From: Phocoena phocoena
Lineage: Eukaryota; Chordata; Mammalia; Artiodactyla; Phocoenidae
Assembly (NCBI RefSeq): GCF_963924675.1
Contig: NC_089226.1
Location: 53,151,124 to 53,215,123 of the forward strand
Direction: 5' to 3'
DNA length: 64,000 nt
Below the pieces are notes generated by a model. That model worked only from the letters and a program-made list of their open reading frames with translations, did no database searches and was not told the DNA's origin. Every line of letters begins with the position of its first letter. The first letter of the stretch is position 1. The translations under genes were made by a program, and so were the position numbers. This document shows positions 11,065 to 21,837 of this stretch, one piece after another.

Positions 11065-11474
11065 CATGGGCTTCCCATTGAAACAGGCCTGGGCTTGAAT
11101 TATGTCTTTGTAGCTTCTCTGCTCTGTGAGTCTAGGCTAGTTACTTAACCTCTCTATGCCTTCTTTTTTTCTTTATTTTTTTTTTTATTGAGATGTAATT
11201 GACATATAGCATTATATCAGTTTCAGGTGTGTAACCTGGTGAGTCAATATATGTGTATATTGCTAAATGGTCACCACAGGAAGTCCAGTTAACATTCATC
11301 ACCACACAGAGTTACACATTTTTTTCGTGCAGTGAGAACATTTAAGATCTACTCTCTCAGCAACTTTCAATTATACAATGCAATATTATTAACTGGAGTC
11401 ACCGTGCTGTACATTACATCCTCAGGACTTATTTGTTTTAGAACTGTAAGTTTGTACCCCTTCACCCATTTTGC

Positions 11475-11675
11475 TCAATCCCTATCCCCTACCTGTGGCA
11501 ACCACAAATCTGTTGTCCTCTGTGCCTTTTTAAAAATTCCACATATAAATAAGATCATGCGAGATTTGTCTTTCTCTCTCTGACTTATTTCATTTAGCAT
11601 AATGCCCTCAAGGTCTATCCATGTTGTTGCAAATGGCAAGATTTCATTCATTTTTATGGCTGAGTAATATTCCAT
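11475..11675 (-). pseudogene. L1 ORF2 C-terminal fragment
   Basis: Minus-strand frame contains [20 protein letters not shown] followed by DLEGIMLNEISQREKDKS, the hallmark C-terminal stretch of L1 ORF2p. It encodes a dead fragment of the retrotransposon's endonuclease/reverse transcriptase protein, without any catalytic domain, and runs on into 3' UTR. Confidence 0.85.
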
Positions 11676-11676
11676 T

Positions 11677-11742
11677 GTGTGTGTATGTGTGTGTATACAT
11701 ATATATGTGTATGTGCGTATACATACACATATATATGTATAT
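11677..11742. repeat. TG/TA-rich microsatellite in L1
   Basis: Alternating purine-pyrimidine runs of GTGT, TATA and ACAC within the antisense L1. Confidence 0.8.
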
Positions 11743-12440
11743 ATTTCTCACATTTTCTTTATCCAGTCGTCCATCAGTGAACACTTAGGTTGTTTCCCTA
11801 TCTTGGCTATTATAAATAATGCTGCAGTGAATGTGTGGGTGCAGATATATTTTTGAGCTAGTGTTTCATTCCTTTCAGATGAATACCTAGAGTGGAATTG
11901 CTGGATTATATGGTAATTCTAGTTTTAAATTTTTGAAGAACCTCCATACTGTTTTGCATAATGGGCTGCATCAATTAACATTCCTACCCAACAGAGCACC
12001 AGCGTTCTCTTTTCTCCATGTCTTTGCCAACACTTGTTATTTCTTATCTTTTCGATGATAGCCATTCTAACAGGTGTGAGGTGACATCTCATTGTGGTTT
12101 TGATTTGCATTTCCCTGATGATTAATGATACGAGCACCTTTTCCTGTGTCTGTTGGCCGTCTGTATGTCTTCTTTGGAAAAATATCGATTCAATTCCTCT
12201 GCCCATTTTTTAATTGGATTGTTTGAGTATTTGCCATTGAGTTATACAAGTTCTTTCTTTATTTTGGATATTAACTCCTCTGTGCCCTGTTTTCCTCATT
12301 TTGAAGTGAGGGATAATAATGCCCCATCCCGTGGTGAGAATTAAATAAGATGAAAATTATAAAACCCCTAACATACCCATAATAGGTACTCAGTAAATGA
12401 CGGAAATTGTGGCAGTAGTAGTTGCTGCTGTTTTTATTGT

Positions 12441-13113
12441 TACTTCTAAAGTTCTTATGGCATTTGCCCTGGAACCAGACAGGCCTTGGCTTTTATTCCT
12501 TCTGCATAATATAAGTCTTCAGTTCCTTAATAAGCTTCCACCATCATCTTATTTATTCTTTAAAATAACTCTGAAAGGAGTTGAGAAGAAGATACTAGCT
12601 CTTGATTTGGAGGGAGACAGAAGGTCTTTCTGGAAGAGGTGGCCTTTCGGCCAGGCTGTAAAGAAAGGTTTGATTCCATATCAGGGCAAAGTAAGAGCAG
12701 GCCAAAATGTTGGTTGCTGTGGAGGTCCCTTCAAAGTCTCCGCGAGCACTGCCTAGGAATACAGTTTGTGTACTGATCTCCATCTTGGGAGATCAGCAAG
12801 CTTGGGGAGGGTCTTTAATGCCCTTAGAAATATGGGGTACTTGAGCACATTATAAAGTTCATATAAAGGGTCTACAACAAGCTGGTGATGGCAGGAGAGT
12901 TTAAGGATGATAAGGATTGGTCTGAAGTAAGGTAACTAGAGGTTTGTGGGCTGCAGGATGGGTTAGTAATGTTTTGGGTGGAAGCACCGTTACTCACAAG
13001 CTACAGCTGTACATCTTTATAGTACTTAACAAGCATTCTCCTAATGGGACTTCACCTTAGAATCAGCAACTTTTTTATGGTCCAAACCATCTGCCTCTTA
13101 GGCATGCTATGTA

Positions 13114-13114
<1 letters not shown>
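12441..13114. other. No gene; possible L2 traces
   Basis: 12600-12700 (GGTCTTTCTGGAAGAGGTGGCC, GCCAGGCTGTAAAGAAAGG) looks like a weak antisense L2, too diverged to define. A 119-codon frame at 12397-12756 begins inside MIR sequence and has no known domain. Confidence 0.45.

Positions 13115-13153
<39 letters not shown>
13115..13153. repeat. (CA)n microsatellite
   Basis: Uninterrupted CA repeat of about 19.5 units; likely length-polymorphic. Confidence 0.97.
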
Positions 13154-13155
<2 letters not shown>

Positions 13156-14223
13156 CCAGGCCTCAACATCAAACTTCTTAATACTTAACGTTTTCTGATA
13201 GCCCCAACTGAGCTCGTGTACCTTCCTTCCAATTGAATGGGAGTGTCCAACAAAAATCCATATATTTCTAAGGTAGAACAATCAAATCCCGAGCAAGTCA
13301 ACTGAACTTTGCTCTGGCTGGTACTCTGATTTCTGCTTATGAAAGCTTAATTCATTTGCAAGTATGTATTAAGGGTCATGTATGGCAACTCACAATTAAA
13401 GACATGCTACGGGAGTGCCTCTCCCCAAATATTTGTTTTAAATTAAATGAACCACGTTTATTTATCTGAAGTTTCTTATCTTTTATACTAGAAAACATGG
13501 AAATACTGTTGCCACACATGCAAAGCAATAGCAGATATGTGTGCATCTTTGGGTTCCTGCATCTGATTGTTAATGGTTTTATACCAAATGAAGATGCTAG
13601 AGGCAAATAAAAAAAGCTTTGGATTGAGAACATGAGAGTAAACATGAGCAAAACCCTTATGATCTGCTGAATGATGGTTGGCAGTAATAATGGTTAATAT
13701 AGCTATTTTATTTTTAATCTAATGTTACCCATGGCAAAAAATTTAAAAAAATCTAATGAGGGTAGAATAAAATGAAAATTAGCTGCCTCTCTCTTTACCC
13801 ACTTTCCAAACCCTACTGCCCAGAAAAAGCCATTTTTAATCGTTTCATTTTCAGATCTTTGGCAATTACCACCATGTTGCTAAATAATACCTTTATGTTT
13901 TTACTTTTTGATGCATCCACTGCAGACTATATCTTCGGCTCCTTTCTTTAAAAGAAGCATTTGGTACCCTTGTATGACTTCCCTCCTGCCCTCCCAGCCT
14001 CCTCGGGGTTTTATTATTGTTACTATACTTTCCTGATCAGTTTTTCTACTGGTTATCTTTATAACCGCAGATATTAAATTTAAACCTCTGTTTCTTGAAC
14101 CCTCACTATAGGTGGTATCAACTGGTTTGCTACTCTGTGAGATAAGAAAACCAGCTCCTCTATACTTTCTTCAACCTTTCCTTCTGGCTTTAATCAGACA
14201 TTATTTTTATTTTGTTAAGGTCT
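13154..14223. other. No gene recognised
   Basis: AT-rich, apparently unique. 13730-13920 has an old-LINE texture, but no family could be named. A 91-codon minus frame (13376-13651) has no recognisable motif. Confidence 0.45.
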
Positions 14224-14415
14224 TAGGCTTGCCAGGTAAAATTCAGGAGAGCCAGTTAAATGTGAATTTTGGGTACATAATGAAAAACTTTTAGTATAAC
14301 TACATCCCAAATATTGCATGGGACATAGTCATACTAAGGAAATACGTGTTGCTTGTCTGAAATTCTACTTTAACTGAACACCCTAAATTTTTATTTGCTA
14401 AATCTGGAAACTCTA
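14224..14415. mobile_element. Palindromic non-autonomous DNA transposon (MER53-like)
   Basis: The whole element is a degenerate inverted repeat. Left arm: TTGCCAGGTAAAATTCAGGA, GCCAGTTAAATGTGAATTTT, TTTTAGTATAACTACATCCC. Right arm: GGGACATAGTCATACTAAGG, CTGAAATTCTACTTTAACTG, TTTTTATTTGCTAAATCTGG. The centre is AAATATTGCAT near 14311. The fold-back design is typical of short mammalian DNA elements; the MER53 name is from memory. Confidence 0.68.
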
Positions 14416-14879
14416 CATTTCCATTCTCATCTGAAATTGAACACAGTGATTTCCTAATTTATCTTCGGATTGGTTTAAAAAAACTCAACACCATCATATT
14501 TCATGATGTTGCTTTCCACTCCATGATAAGGGGTTCAGCTCAGGGCATAGAATCCCAGGACTGCTAAGGCAGAATATAGCTTGCATATGATTTAGTTGAT
14601 TTACTTCATTTTAGTGAAGAAAAATCTCAGACCCAAAGGGATAATGAGCTTACACAAACCCAAAACAAAAATTGGAGGTAGATATTTTATTCTTCTTTTT
14701 CTCTTTCCCACCATTTTCTCCCTTACCCCAAATCTGATTTCTCTGTCCACATTGGGATCTAAAGGCTCCGAATCAGGGTCTTTACTATGCAGAAAGGGAG
14801 ATGATATTAACAACTTGCATGCGTTTCTCGTCCTACAATGATGGATCTGCTGTCCTCAGTAGTGTACTCACTAATGCAG
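14416..14879. other. No gene recognised
   Basis: Two small opposing frames (81 and 70 codons) overlap and mirror each other; neither resembles a known protein. No clear repeat. Confidence 0.45.
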
Positions 14880-15055
14880 ACGGCTTTAGAGCTGGACAGA
14901 CTGGAGTTCAGATCACAATTTCACACTTACTAACGCTGTCACCTTGAGCAAATCCCTAAACTCTCTAAACCTCATGGCCAATAAAACCTGCTTTGTAGTT
15001 TTTGTAAAGATGGACTGAAACGGTATATGTGGTACCCTGAGCATCATGCACGATG
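14880..15055 (+). repeat. MIR SINE
   Basis: TAGAGCTGGACAGACTGGAGTTCAGATCACAATTTCACACTTACTAACGCTGTCACCTTGAGCAAATCCCTAAACTCTCTAAACCTC follows the MIR tRNA-related and core regions; the 3' part is faint. Confidence 0.7.
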
Positions 15056-15679
15056 AACCGTAAGAGCAGCTCCACAATTTGGAGTGGCGGTTCTTAAGGA
15101 GAGGATGAGTCAAATCACTAACCCCTGCCTTACACCTGCCTGGGCATGAGACTGACATTAGCATCGCGGAAAGCTCACCGACAACATTTTCAGAGCCCCT
15201 TTGACTAGACACTCACCCTCACTCTGTACTTCCTTGTTTCTCATGTCTTTATGCATTTATTCCATCAAGTATGTGCACTTCAAATTCTACGAGGTGCTGG
15301 AGTATTTAACACATCTTACTTCTGTCTCTTAAATTTTTGTTTAAGACACTCATTCATTCTCGGCCTACTCCCTGTTTCTTTCTCTGAATATGTGCTGGGG
15401 CATCTGGTGGGACGCATGGGTAACCAGCTTGGGCTGGGGTACAGACTGTTCTATTGGATGAAACCTGAGGAAGAACTCACAGTCTCTCTCAGGTGGTTGC
15501 AGCAGCCGCCTGACTTGTCCCTTTGCCTCCTGTCTCTGAGCTCCCGGGCCAGCCTCCCACAGTCCCCTACCACTCCCAGGGAGATGCGTCAACAGTGCAC
15601 ATGCTACCAAACCTCCTCTCTGCATAAATCAGCCACACCTCAGCAAGTCCCGCTATGGAGGGTCCAGATTCCCTGGCCC
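15056..15679. other. No gene recognised
   Basis: Holds the first half of a 229-codon plus-strand frame (15251-15940). Its composition is Leu/Ser/Pro-rich without domain motifs, and its second half is L2 sequence, so I do not treat it as a gene. Confidence 0.5.
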
Positions 15680-15890
15680 AGCATTCAAATGGTCCAAAGG
15701 GCCCTCAAACCTCACCTCCACCCCACCCCCCGCCCTCACTCCGCACTCCCTCACACCGTGCTTTGCTCCAGCCACATTATCACCTTTCTCCGAGGGTGTC
15801 AGCTTCACACTTGCTCTGCCCAGAGAGCCCTCACTTCTCTTCCCCACAAGAGGAGCCTCTCTAAATACTTTATACCCTATTTAAATAACA
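15680..15890 (+). repeat. L2 fragment
   Basis: GGGCCCTCAAACCTCACC, GTGCTTTGCTCCAGCCACATTATCACC and CACTTGCTCTGCCCAGAGAGCCCTC parallel the L2 region upstream of its 3' UTR ('ctccagccacac...tttgctc...gccctgg'). Confidence 0.5.
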
Positions 15891-16284
15891 CATCTTCTGG
15901 GGCAGGGTTAGTAACTCCCTTTTCTACAGCTTTCTGCTAATACATTCAGATACTCAGCGGTGCCTCTGAGATATCATTCATCAGGTATACATCGTGGCTG
16001 TTAAAAGTCACTCAGGGCCAAAAAATGGGCTTCCGGGCCTTCTTCCAGATCAGAGTTCATCAGCTTACTTCAGTTGTGGGTGCTCAGTCCTCTTCCATCC
16101 CCTGTACACAGATGACAGCATATTCCACCCAAATCCAGTCTTCAGCCTCTGCTACTTCTCTACCATCACCACCCAGAGTGAACCAGGCGCCGTACTCTAC
16201 AGATCCACTACTAATTCTCAATTCCATCCTGCCAGGTACAACACATACCTCTTCTGTTTCACTTACCACTTTAAAAATGTATCT

Positions 16285-16440
16285 CCTTTACGCCCTTGCT
16301 TTGCCTACTAGACTGAGAAGTCCTCAAGATCAAGGATTGAGTAGAAATGTATTTTTTTATCCAGTAAATGCCTAGCAGACTGCTAGGTTCACAGCAGAAA
16401 TTCAGATGCACGGTTGAGTGAATGAATGTATGCGTGAATG
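16285..16440 (+). repeat. L2 3' end
   Basis: CTACTAGACTGAGAAGTCCTCAAGATCAAGGATTGAG..., CAGTAAATGCCTAGCAGACTGCTAGGTTCACAGCAG and terminal GTGAATGAATGTATGCGTGAATG. 15891-16284 between the L2 pieces holds no recognised element. Confidence 0.6.
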
Positions 16441-16994
16441 CACACGTAAAGGTCATGGAAGGTCTGACCAAATATCCAATACATCATAGTGACACGCCAC
16501 GCGAGCCGAAGTCAGCAGTTACACGTCCCCAAGCAAAAGAAACAAGAACGTTGTTTCATGTCATAATAAGTAGAGCATGTCAGAACTGTAAAGTAATCTG
16601 TCTTTTCTACTAAAAAAAAAAAATCTTTAATACAGAATTTTCAGAGCTGTCTGTCAGAAAGGTGACCCTCCTGATAGGTAACGAGAGAGCAGTGGCACAG
16701 TCGTCAAGGCGTCAGCCCCGGGGTACTGGGTACCAGAAGGACTGGAGGCCCTTTTGCAAAGCCTCGGTAACCAGCACAGGGTGATGCCTGACAGGCGGTG
16801 TCACTCAGTGAACAAAGCAACTGTGGATGGAGGGGCCTGGTGAAGCCCGAGGCTCCTGCACGGGCTTTTGCGGGGGGACCCGACAGAACACACGAAGACT
16901 GGGTTGGCCTTGAGAGTCTCTTGGCTTACCTATGGGGGTTAAGGACCGTATGTTGCCCAGTCATCGAGCAGTCGGAGACGCTGATAGGGCTCTG
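16441..16994. other. No gene recognised
   Basis: Contains an A-run at 16612-16622 and a GC-richer part (16690-16920). Neither the tRNA-like nor the snRNA-like patterns I looked for are present. Confidence 0.45.
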
Positions 16995-17150
16995 GTTTTT
17001 GAGTGCCTGCTGTGTACGTCATTTCATGTCCTCCTTGCAATGATTGCTCCCCAGAGATCAGTATGATTTGTCCCATTTCTCAGCTGAATGGATTACCCAA
17101 ACTATTCAAAGCTGAGCTTCCATGTTATCTGAACATGCTACACGCATGTG
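16995..17150 (-). repeat. MIR SINE, antisense
   Basis: GTTTTTGAGTGCCTGCTGTGTACGTCATTTCATGTCCTCCTTGCAATGATTGC...TGTCCCATTTCTCAGCTGAATG follow the reversed MIR; the distal end is degraded. Confidence 0.65.
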
Positions 17151-17159
17151 ATGGTGCAC

Positions 17160-17295
17160 AAGAGTTGAATGTCCTAAACTTGGGCTGCTGTTTACCAGCT
17201 GAGTAATCCAAGGTCTCTGAGCCTCAGTTTGTCCACCTGTAAAATAAGATGGCATTAATAATACTTATAAACAGGTCCTTTTGAAAATCAAATGA

Positions 17296-17333
<38 letters not shown>

Positions 17334-17470
17334 ATGGAATTTCTTCATAAAGGAGTAGATGTTGTCATTGTTATCAGCCTTATAACTCAGCATCCACATT
17401 TTGGAACCTGTGGAGTTGAAAGAGATCAGACGTGTACAGGAAAATGCCTGACACATAACGGCTGTTATTC
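17160..17470 (+). repeat. MIR SINE with inserted TA repeat
   Basis: GCTGAGTAATCCAAGGTCTCTGAGCCTCAGTTTGTCCACCTGTAAAATAAGATGGCATTAATAATACTTATAAA is clear MIR core; a (TA)n lies downstream, and GGAAAATGCCTGACACATAACGGCTGTTATT at about 17440-17470 looks like the MIR 3' end, which places the TA tract inside the element. Confidence 0.68.
17300..17332. repeat. (TA)16 microsatellite
   Basis: Pure TA alternation; self-complementary and probably hypervariable. Confidence 0.95.
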
Positions 17471-17477
17471 ACCTCGC

Positions 17478-17688
17478 CAGAGTTTCTCAGCCTTGGCGTT
17501 GTTGACGTCTTGAGACAGATAATTCTTTATTATGTGGATTGTAGGATGTGTAGCAGCACCCCTGACATCCACCCACTAGATGCCAGTGGTATCTGCTGCC
17601 CCCAGTCCTCCAGTCGGGACAATGTCTCAGACGTTGCCAAATGTCTGCTGGGCAGCAAAATCACCCTCTGTTGAGAACAACCAGTGGA
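17478..17688 (-). mobile_element. MER20 (hAT-Charlie) element
   Basis: Antisense: CAGAGTTTCTCAGCCTTGGC at the left, CCACCCACTAGATGCCAGTGGTATCTGCTGCCCCCAG in the middle, GCCAAATGTCTGCTGGGCAGCAAAATCACCCTCTGTTGAGAAC at the right; all in MER20 order. Non-autonomous, about 210 bp. The 8-bp target duplication is no longer visible. Confidence 0.8.
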
Positions 17689-17691
17689 AGT

Positions 17692-17870
17692 ATTCATTAT
17701 GTGTCAGATTGCGCTAATAATTTTATATGTGTATCCATTTAAACATCATAACACTCCTAAGAGTTAATATAAAGTAAGCAGTACTATTCTCATTTGATAA
17801 GTGAAATGAAATTCCAGGTGTTGTAATGAATGTACCCAAGTTCGGGCAGAAGATGAGGAGAACAGATCTG
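17692..17870 (-). repeat. MIR SINE, antisense
   Basis: TATTCATTATGTGTCAGATTGCGC, CATTTAAACATCATAACACTCC and ACTATTCTCATTTGATAAGTGAAATGAAATTCC track the reversed MIR. It immediately follows MER20. Confidence 0.7.
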
Positions 17871-20080
17871 GGCCAGGGCTCTGGGACTCTCAAGTCTATG
17901 ACCTTCACTGTGCTCTCCTGAAAAGGACGGAAGCCCAGCTTGGGTGGCTTTGGGTGAGCTGACAGACAAAAGAGATGCCAAGTGTTAAAACCGGCCAGCC
18001 CCTTCCGGCGCAAATAAATTTCACTACTGGCTGATAACAGGGCTTATTCTTATTCTGACTCATTCCTCCCACGATCAGCCTTCAGCTCCTGACGATGGCG
18101 ATATTTATAGCGCTGACCTTTAGGCATATCCTGGTCTCCTGGACCCCAGACACTGTGGAAAGAGTTTCAGAACCAGCAAATGGGATTCAAGCCCTCCTGT
18201 GTTGACAAAACCCAATTTTTTACCCACCACAGATGGCTCTTGACTATGTCACATGTGACTTTTTAGCAACCAGGACTTTTCCCCTTCATGTGCTGCTGTC
18301 ATTCGGTTGGTGGAATAAACACTGTGAACATGGAGATGCTGACCCCCAGACAACAGCAGTGTCCCTTCCCTCATCTGTGACACGAATAGCAGTAAGGCCA
18401 GTTATAATAGCTAAGTGACAGCTACAGGAAGTAAAACCGGTCTTGTTACCTTAATACAACTGAGTCAAGGATGGCAAATGTTGACTGTCCAAAAAGTAAA
18501 CTCTGGCCTCAGTTGGACCCATTTTAGGCTGAAACTTTCCAGCTTGTGTTCATTTGTGCAAGAGAAGAGCCAAATTAACAATTATGTATGAAATGAACGG
18601 ACTATATGTCAACTGTTATCTCTAAAAAGTAAGATGAGTTAGTGAATGTTTAATGACTTTTAGCTTTTAAGGGAATGTCCTTATTCTACAAGGTTTTGGA
18701 TTGACGTTCTCCTGCTTCAGGTTTCATACACATTTTCGAGGACACACAAATGAAAGTAGGGTATGCCATTCTCTCAAGCAGCCTTCCATCACATCTGGTT
18801 TAAAAGTCAGAGATGCTCCCTTGGCTTCCTCGGTCAGTCATTCTCCCTCTCTCTCTTTACCCCTCTCCCCCTCTCTCCTCCCCTCTGACCTAAAGAGTGG
18901 TCAGCCAGCAGAAGACTTGGGAAAGGCTCTCGTGTTGACATCCAGAGTGCATGTGTGATGAAATGACATCAGTCTGGTAACAGAGTCAGACTCTGCCTGC
19001 AGCTATGCAGAGATATTACATCTGGCAATAGGAGGAAAACTCAGTGATGATGGTATCGAGAATGGACAAAAATAGTCTGTGTCCCATAGAGAGGAAGGGA
19101 GGGAATGGCGAGCGAGCCAAAGAGATTGTGCCTCGGGCTCTGCATGAGAGAAACACACACTTTACAAACCCAGACGTGGACAGTGTGACTCCATGCTTTG
19201 GGAGGCCCTCTTGTTTTGGAAGAAAAGAACATTCAAGCATGTGGCCTCCTGGTGCCAGGGCCTCTTTCCGTCAATGCCTCTCTGTTAGTCAGCCATGGCC
19301 TACTTCTCTTTGTTGGTCAGACTGAATTTTAATTGGCTGCCCCTCCACCCCTCCTACGCCACCACTTTTGGGAAGCTGGCAAAGAGGTTAAATTAATTCA
19401 CCAAGGAAGTGACTGGTTTTACTGGAAAGCAGAGCCCCTGACCTGTTGAAATGCCTTCTGGATGGACCCTTCCTTCTCTTTCCCAGACTCTCTCCTCCTG
19501 GCCCACGCTTGTCCTCTTACTTTGGAGATGCCGTTTCAGCCCAGCGGTCTCCATCTGTAAACACAGGGGGAGGTGGGAACAAATATTGATTCAAGGGATT
19601 AGACCCACAAAAAAAGAAAAGAGTCCCCTTGCTGCCAGCCAAACAGGGCATCATCTAAACACATCTGCCAGCAGAATAAGGTGAAGCTTGTACCCAGTCA
19701 AGAGAGATAATGGTCCGGGTCTTTGTCACGCCAGAGAGGAGGCGGCTTTGCGTCCCTGGGTCACCCTCTGTTAAGTGTTCTTGAATAAGCAATGGCAAGA
19801 GGTTGCTGAGTGGTGGGCAGAGTGCTGACTGTTCTGCCAGCTGATGCTAATGAACTCACTTCCAACAGAACGCAGCAGGAATACACCGTGGAAAACATCC
19901 CTTCTTTTCCATGAAATTGACTAAGCATTGCGTGGTGCCAGACCCTGTGCTGGGCGCTAACCGCCTAATAGCAATGGCACCTTCCTCCTGCCCCAGAAGA
20001 GCCCAGATTCTATTCTAAGAACCAGGGCTAGGATGCAAGGGAAGGAGAAAGAAAACAAAGCGTGTGCACTTATTCATTCA
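17871..20080. other. No gene; mainly unique DNA
   Basis: 2.2 kb without an assignable gene. Contains a CT-rich tract at 18841-18893 and a short purine run near 19606-19620. Small overlapping frames on both strands at 19016-19325 mirror each other and show no family motif. Confidence 0.5.
18841..18893. repeat. CT-rich low-complexity tract
   Basis: Almost pure pyrimidine on the plus strand (CTCTCTCTTTACCCCTCTCC...). Confidence 0.8.
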
Positions 20081-20160
20081 ACAAACACGAAATGAGTACC
20101 TCCCTGGGCCAGGCGCTAATGTGTACCCCAGGGATGGAGAAATGAACAATACAGGAACGT
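20081..20160 (-). repeat. L2 3' end, antisense
   Basis: TCATTCAACAAACACGAAATGAGTACCTCCCTGGGCCAGGCGCTAATG...GGGATGGAGAAATGAACAAT is the reversed L2 terminus. Confidence 0.7.
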
Positions 20161-20164
20161 GTAG

Positions 20165-20350
20165 AGTTTATTCTTTGCCTGGTACTCGTCTGAGCCTTCC
20201 ACTGCTCCCTATAACATGCCTATGAAACCATTATTATTATTAGCCCCATTTTACATATGAGGAAAGTGAGGGAACAGAATTAAGTAACTCACCCACACTC
20301 ATAAGTGGCAGAGTTGGAATTTGAACTTGGACAACCTGGGCCCAAAGCTT
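20165..20350 (-). repeat. MIR SINE, antisense
   Basis: CCATTATTATTATTAGCCCCATTTTACATATGAGGAAAGTGAGG...TAAGTAACTCACCCACACTCATAAGTGGCAGAGTTGGAATTTGAACTTGG; very clear. Confidence 0.85.
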
Positions 20351-20356
20351 AAAGAA

Positions 20357-20378
20357 GGGAGTAGGGTGGAGGGGTGGG
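20357..20378 (+). other. Putative G-quadruplex
   Basis: Four G-runs with loops AGTA, TGGA and T (GGG, GGG, GGGG, GGG) satisfy the canonical G3+N1-7 rule. It lies between two MIR copies. Confidence 0.75.
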
Positions 20379-20454
20379 CTATTAGATCGAGGCCATTCTC
20401 AAGAGGGACTATTTGAGCCGAGAACCTGAGTAACCGGAACGAGGCAGCTGCTGA

Positions 20455-20680
20455 CCATGAACCAGATCTGTGCCGGGAACTTTAAATGTTCTCCCCCTTT
20501 ATTCCCACAGCAGCCCTAACAGACAGGTCATAGCACCCTCACTTCCAAAGAGGAAATGGAGGCTCACAGTTAGGTAAATCACACCAGGACGCATGACTTT
20601 GACGTGGCAGGGTTGGGATCTGGGGCCAGATATTTCCAACTCTAAAGTCTATGCTTTATCCGCCAGCCACACCGTGCCAC
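20455..20680 (-). repeat. MIR SINE, antisense
   Basis: ATTCCCACAGCAGCCCTAACAGACAGGTC, CACTTCCAAAGAGGAAATGGAGGCTCACAGTTAGGTAAATCACACC and GTCTATGCTTTATCCGCCAGCC follow reversed MIR. Confidence 0.8.
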
Positions 20681-20769
20681 CAGATGGAAAATATTGCTAT
20701 AATTATATCTAAAAAATTGGAAAGCTCATGGGCATGGATATGTCTCACCTGGGATGGACTTCATGGGGG

Positions 20770-21020
20770 AAAAGTTACTGTAACAGAGACCTACAGGATG
20801 AGTTGGCCAGTTTTATGAAAAGAGGCGGGGCTGGGGTGTAGGAATTCTGGGAAGCAGCACAAGCAGAGGCACAGAGCAACTAAACGCCAGGGCGTATTTA
20901 GGAAACAGTACTCAGGTGTGATTAGAACTATGTGCAAGAGCTGGAATGTTAAGAGAAGAAACTGGAAGGCAAGTTTGGGGCAAGTTTTGAAGAGCGTGGG
21001 TTGCTATATGAAATTGAGTG
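20770..21020 (-). repeat. L2 remnant, antisense (tentative)
   Basis: Contains GGAATTCTGGGAAGCAGCACAAGCAGAGGCACAGAG and AAAACTGGAAGGCAAGTTTGGGG-like text similar to the reversed L2 'gcagagggaacagccagtgc' block. Highly diverged. Confidence 0.45.
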
Positions 21021-21084
21021 ACATGCAGAATAAGCTATATTAAAATCATAAAATCTCACTATAACATGAGGCCATGGAATGCAT

Positions 21085-21135
21085 TTCAACCAGCATTTAT
21101 TAAGCACCTCCTACATATAAGGTTCTAAATACGGA
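21085..21135 (-). repeat. Short L2 3' end, antisense
   Basis: CATTTCAACCAGCATTTATTAAGCACCTCCTACATATAAGG resembles the reversed L2 tail. Confidence 0.5.
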
Positions 21136-21577
21136 GCTCTGGTTAAAACAAATGGCTTTTGCTATCAATTCTTGTCGCAAAATCTCTCTAATGTGTTATC
21201 CGTCTGCTTTCTGGCCCTGGAAAGCATGCTGCACCAGGCCTGACTCAGCCATTGTTTTCCGGTTGAGGATCCTGCCTTGGGGTCACCAGCTTGAGCATCA
21301 GTTTTCATTTCAGAGCCTGTGGATCTAGGAGGAGAGAAGATTGGAATGAAAATCTGTATTGACCTCAGAGCAGCCTTCGGAAGGTGCTTTTCTGGAAAAA
21401 AATTTGATACCAGCTCATTTTATTCTGCTTTGCCTTTTCTCTCAGGAAAAGAACACAAGGAAACAAGCGTAGGGAACACTTCCTGTAAACAGCAGGCTCT
21501 CTGGTTAGCTAGTTTCTGACCAAGCCCAATCGCAGGTGTCTGTCTGTAGGCAACCGAGCACCCCAAGAGGCTTGCCC

Positions 21578-21735
21578 TTAGTCTCAGCCTCAGTTTCCTC
21601 ATCTGCAACAAAGGGATGATAACAGAGGCCACATCACAAAAATAAATCATGTATAGAACATACTGGCATGTAAAGTATATGAGCAAGCACTCAGCATGTG
21701 TTGGAGTGGATTATAATTATTAGTAATAATAATTC
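21578..21735 (+). repeat. MIR SINE
   Basis: AGTCTCAGCCTCAGTTTCCTCATCTGCAACAAAGGGATGATAAC... GAGCAAGCACTCAGCATGTGTTGGAGTGG, ending in an ATTATTAGTAATAATAAT tail. Confidence 0.78.
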
Positions 21736-21837
21736 TACCAAGTATTACTTTTAAAGTGAGGAGTTGGAAGGAAAATGTGTTGATTGGGGAATAAAGAGTC
21801 CCCTTATCGAGGCAAATGAACCACATTTCAAGCCCCT

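Larger units (their letters stand above)
11161..12272 (-). mobile_element. LINE-1, antisense, 5'-truncated
   Basis: Poly-T at 11163-11187, then TTATTGAGATGTAATTGACATATAGCA, the reversed L1 3' UTR; further right TATTCCATTGTGTG, ATCCAGTCGTCCATC and GGTGTGAGGTGACATCTCATTG mark the 3' half of ORF2. Flanked by a degenerate 14-bp duplication (11147-11160 and 12273-12286, 11 of 14 identical). ORF2 is not intact. A TG/TA-rich stretch at 11677-11742 is an expansion within it. Confidence 0.87.
11065..12440 (+). repeat. MIR SINE interrupted by an L1
   Basis: Left arm (11065-11160) reads GGCCTGGGCTTGAATTATG...CTAGTTACTTAACCTCTCTATGCC; right arm (12273-12440) resumes CTCTGTGCCCTGTTTTCCTCATTTTGAAGTGAGGGATAATAATGCC...AATAGGTACTCAGTAAATGA. 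The two arms overlap by the L1 target duplication, so the MIR was whole before the L1 landed. Confidence 0.82.

Noticed and set aside
15251..15940. 229-codon plus-strand open frame
   Set aside because: Second half is L2; Ser/Leu/Pro-rich composition with no known fold. No promoter or splice context could be recognised.
16676..16990. Possible small structured RNA gene
   Set aside because: GC-richer, but no tRNA boxes, snRNA motifs or Pol III terminator context were found.
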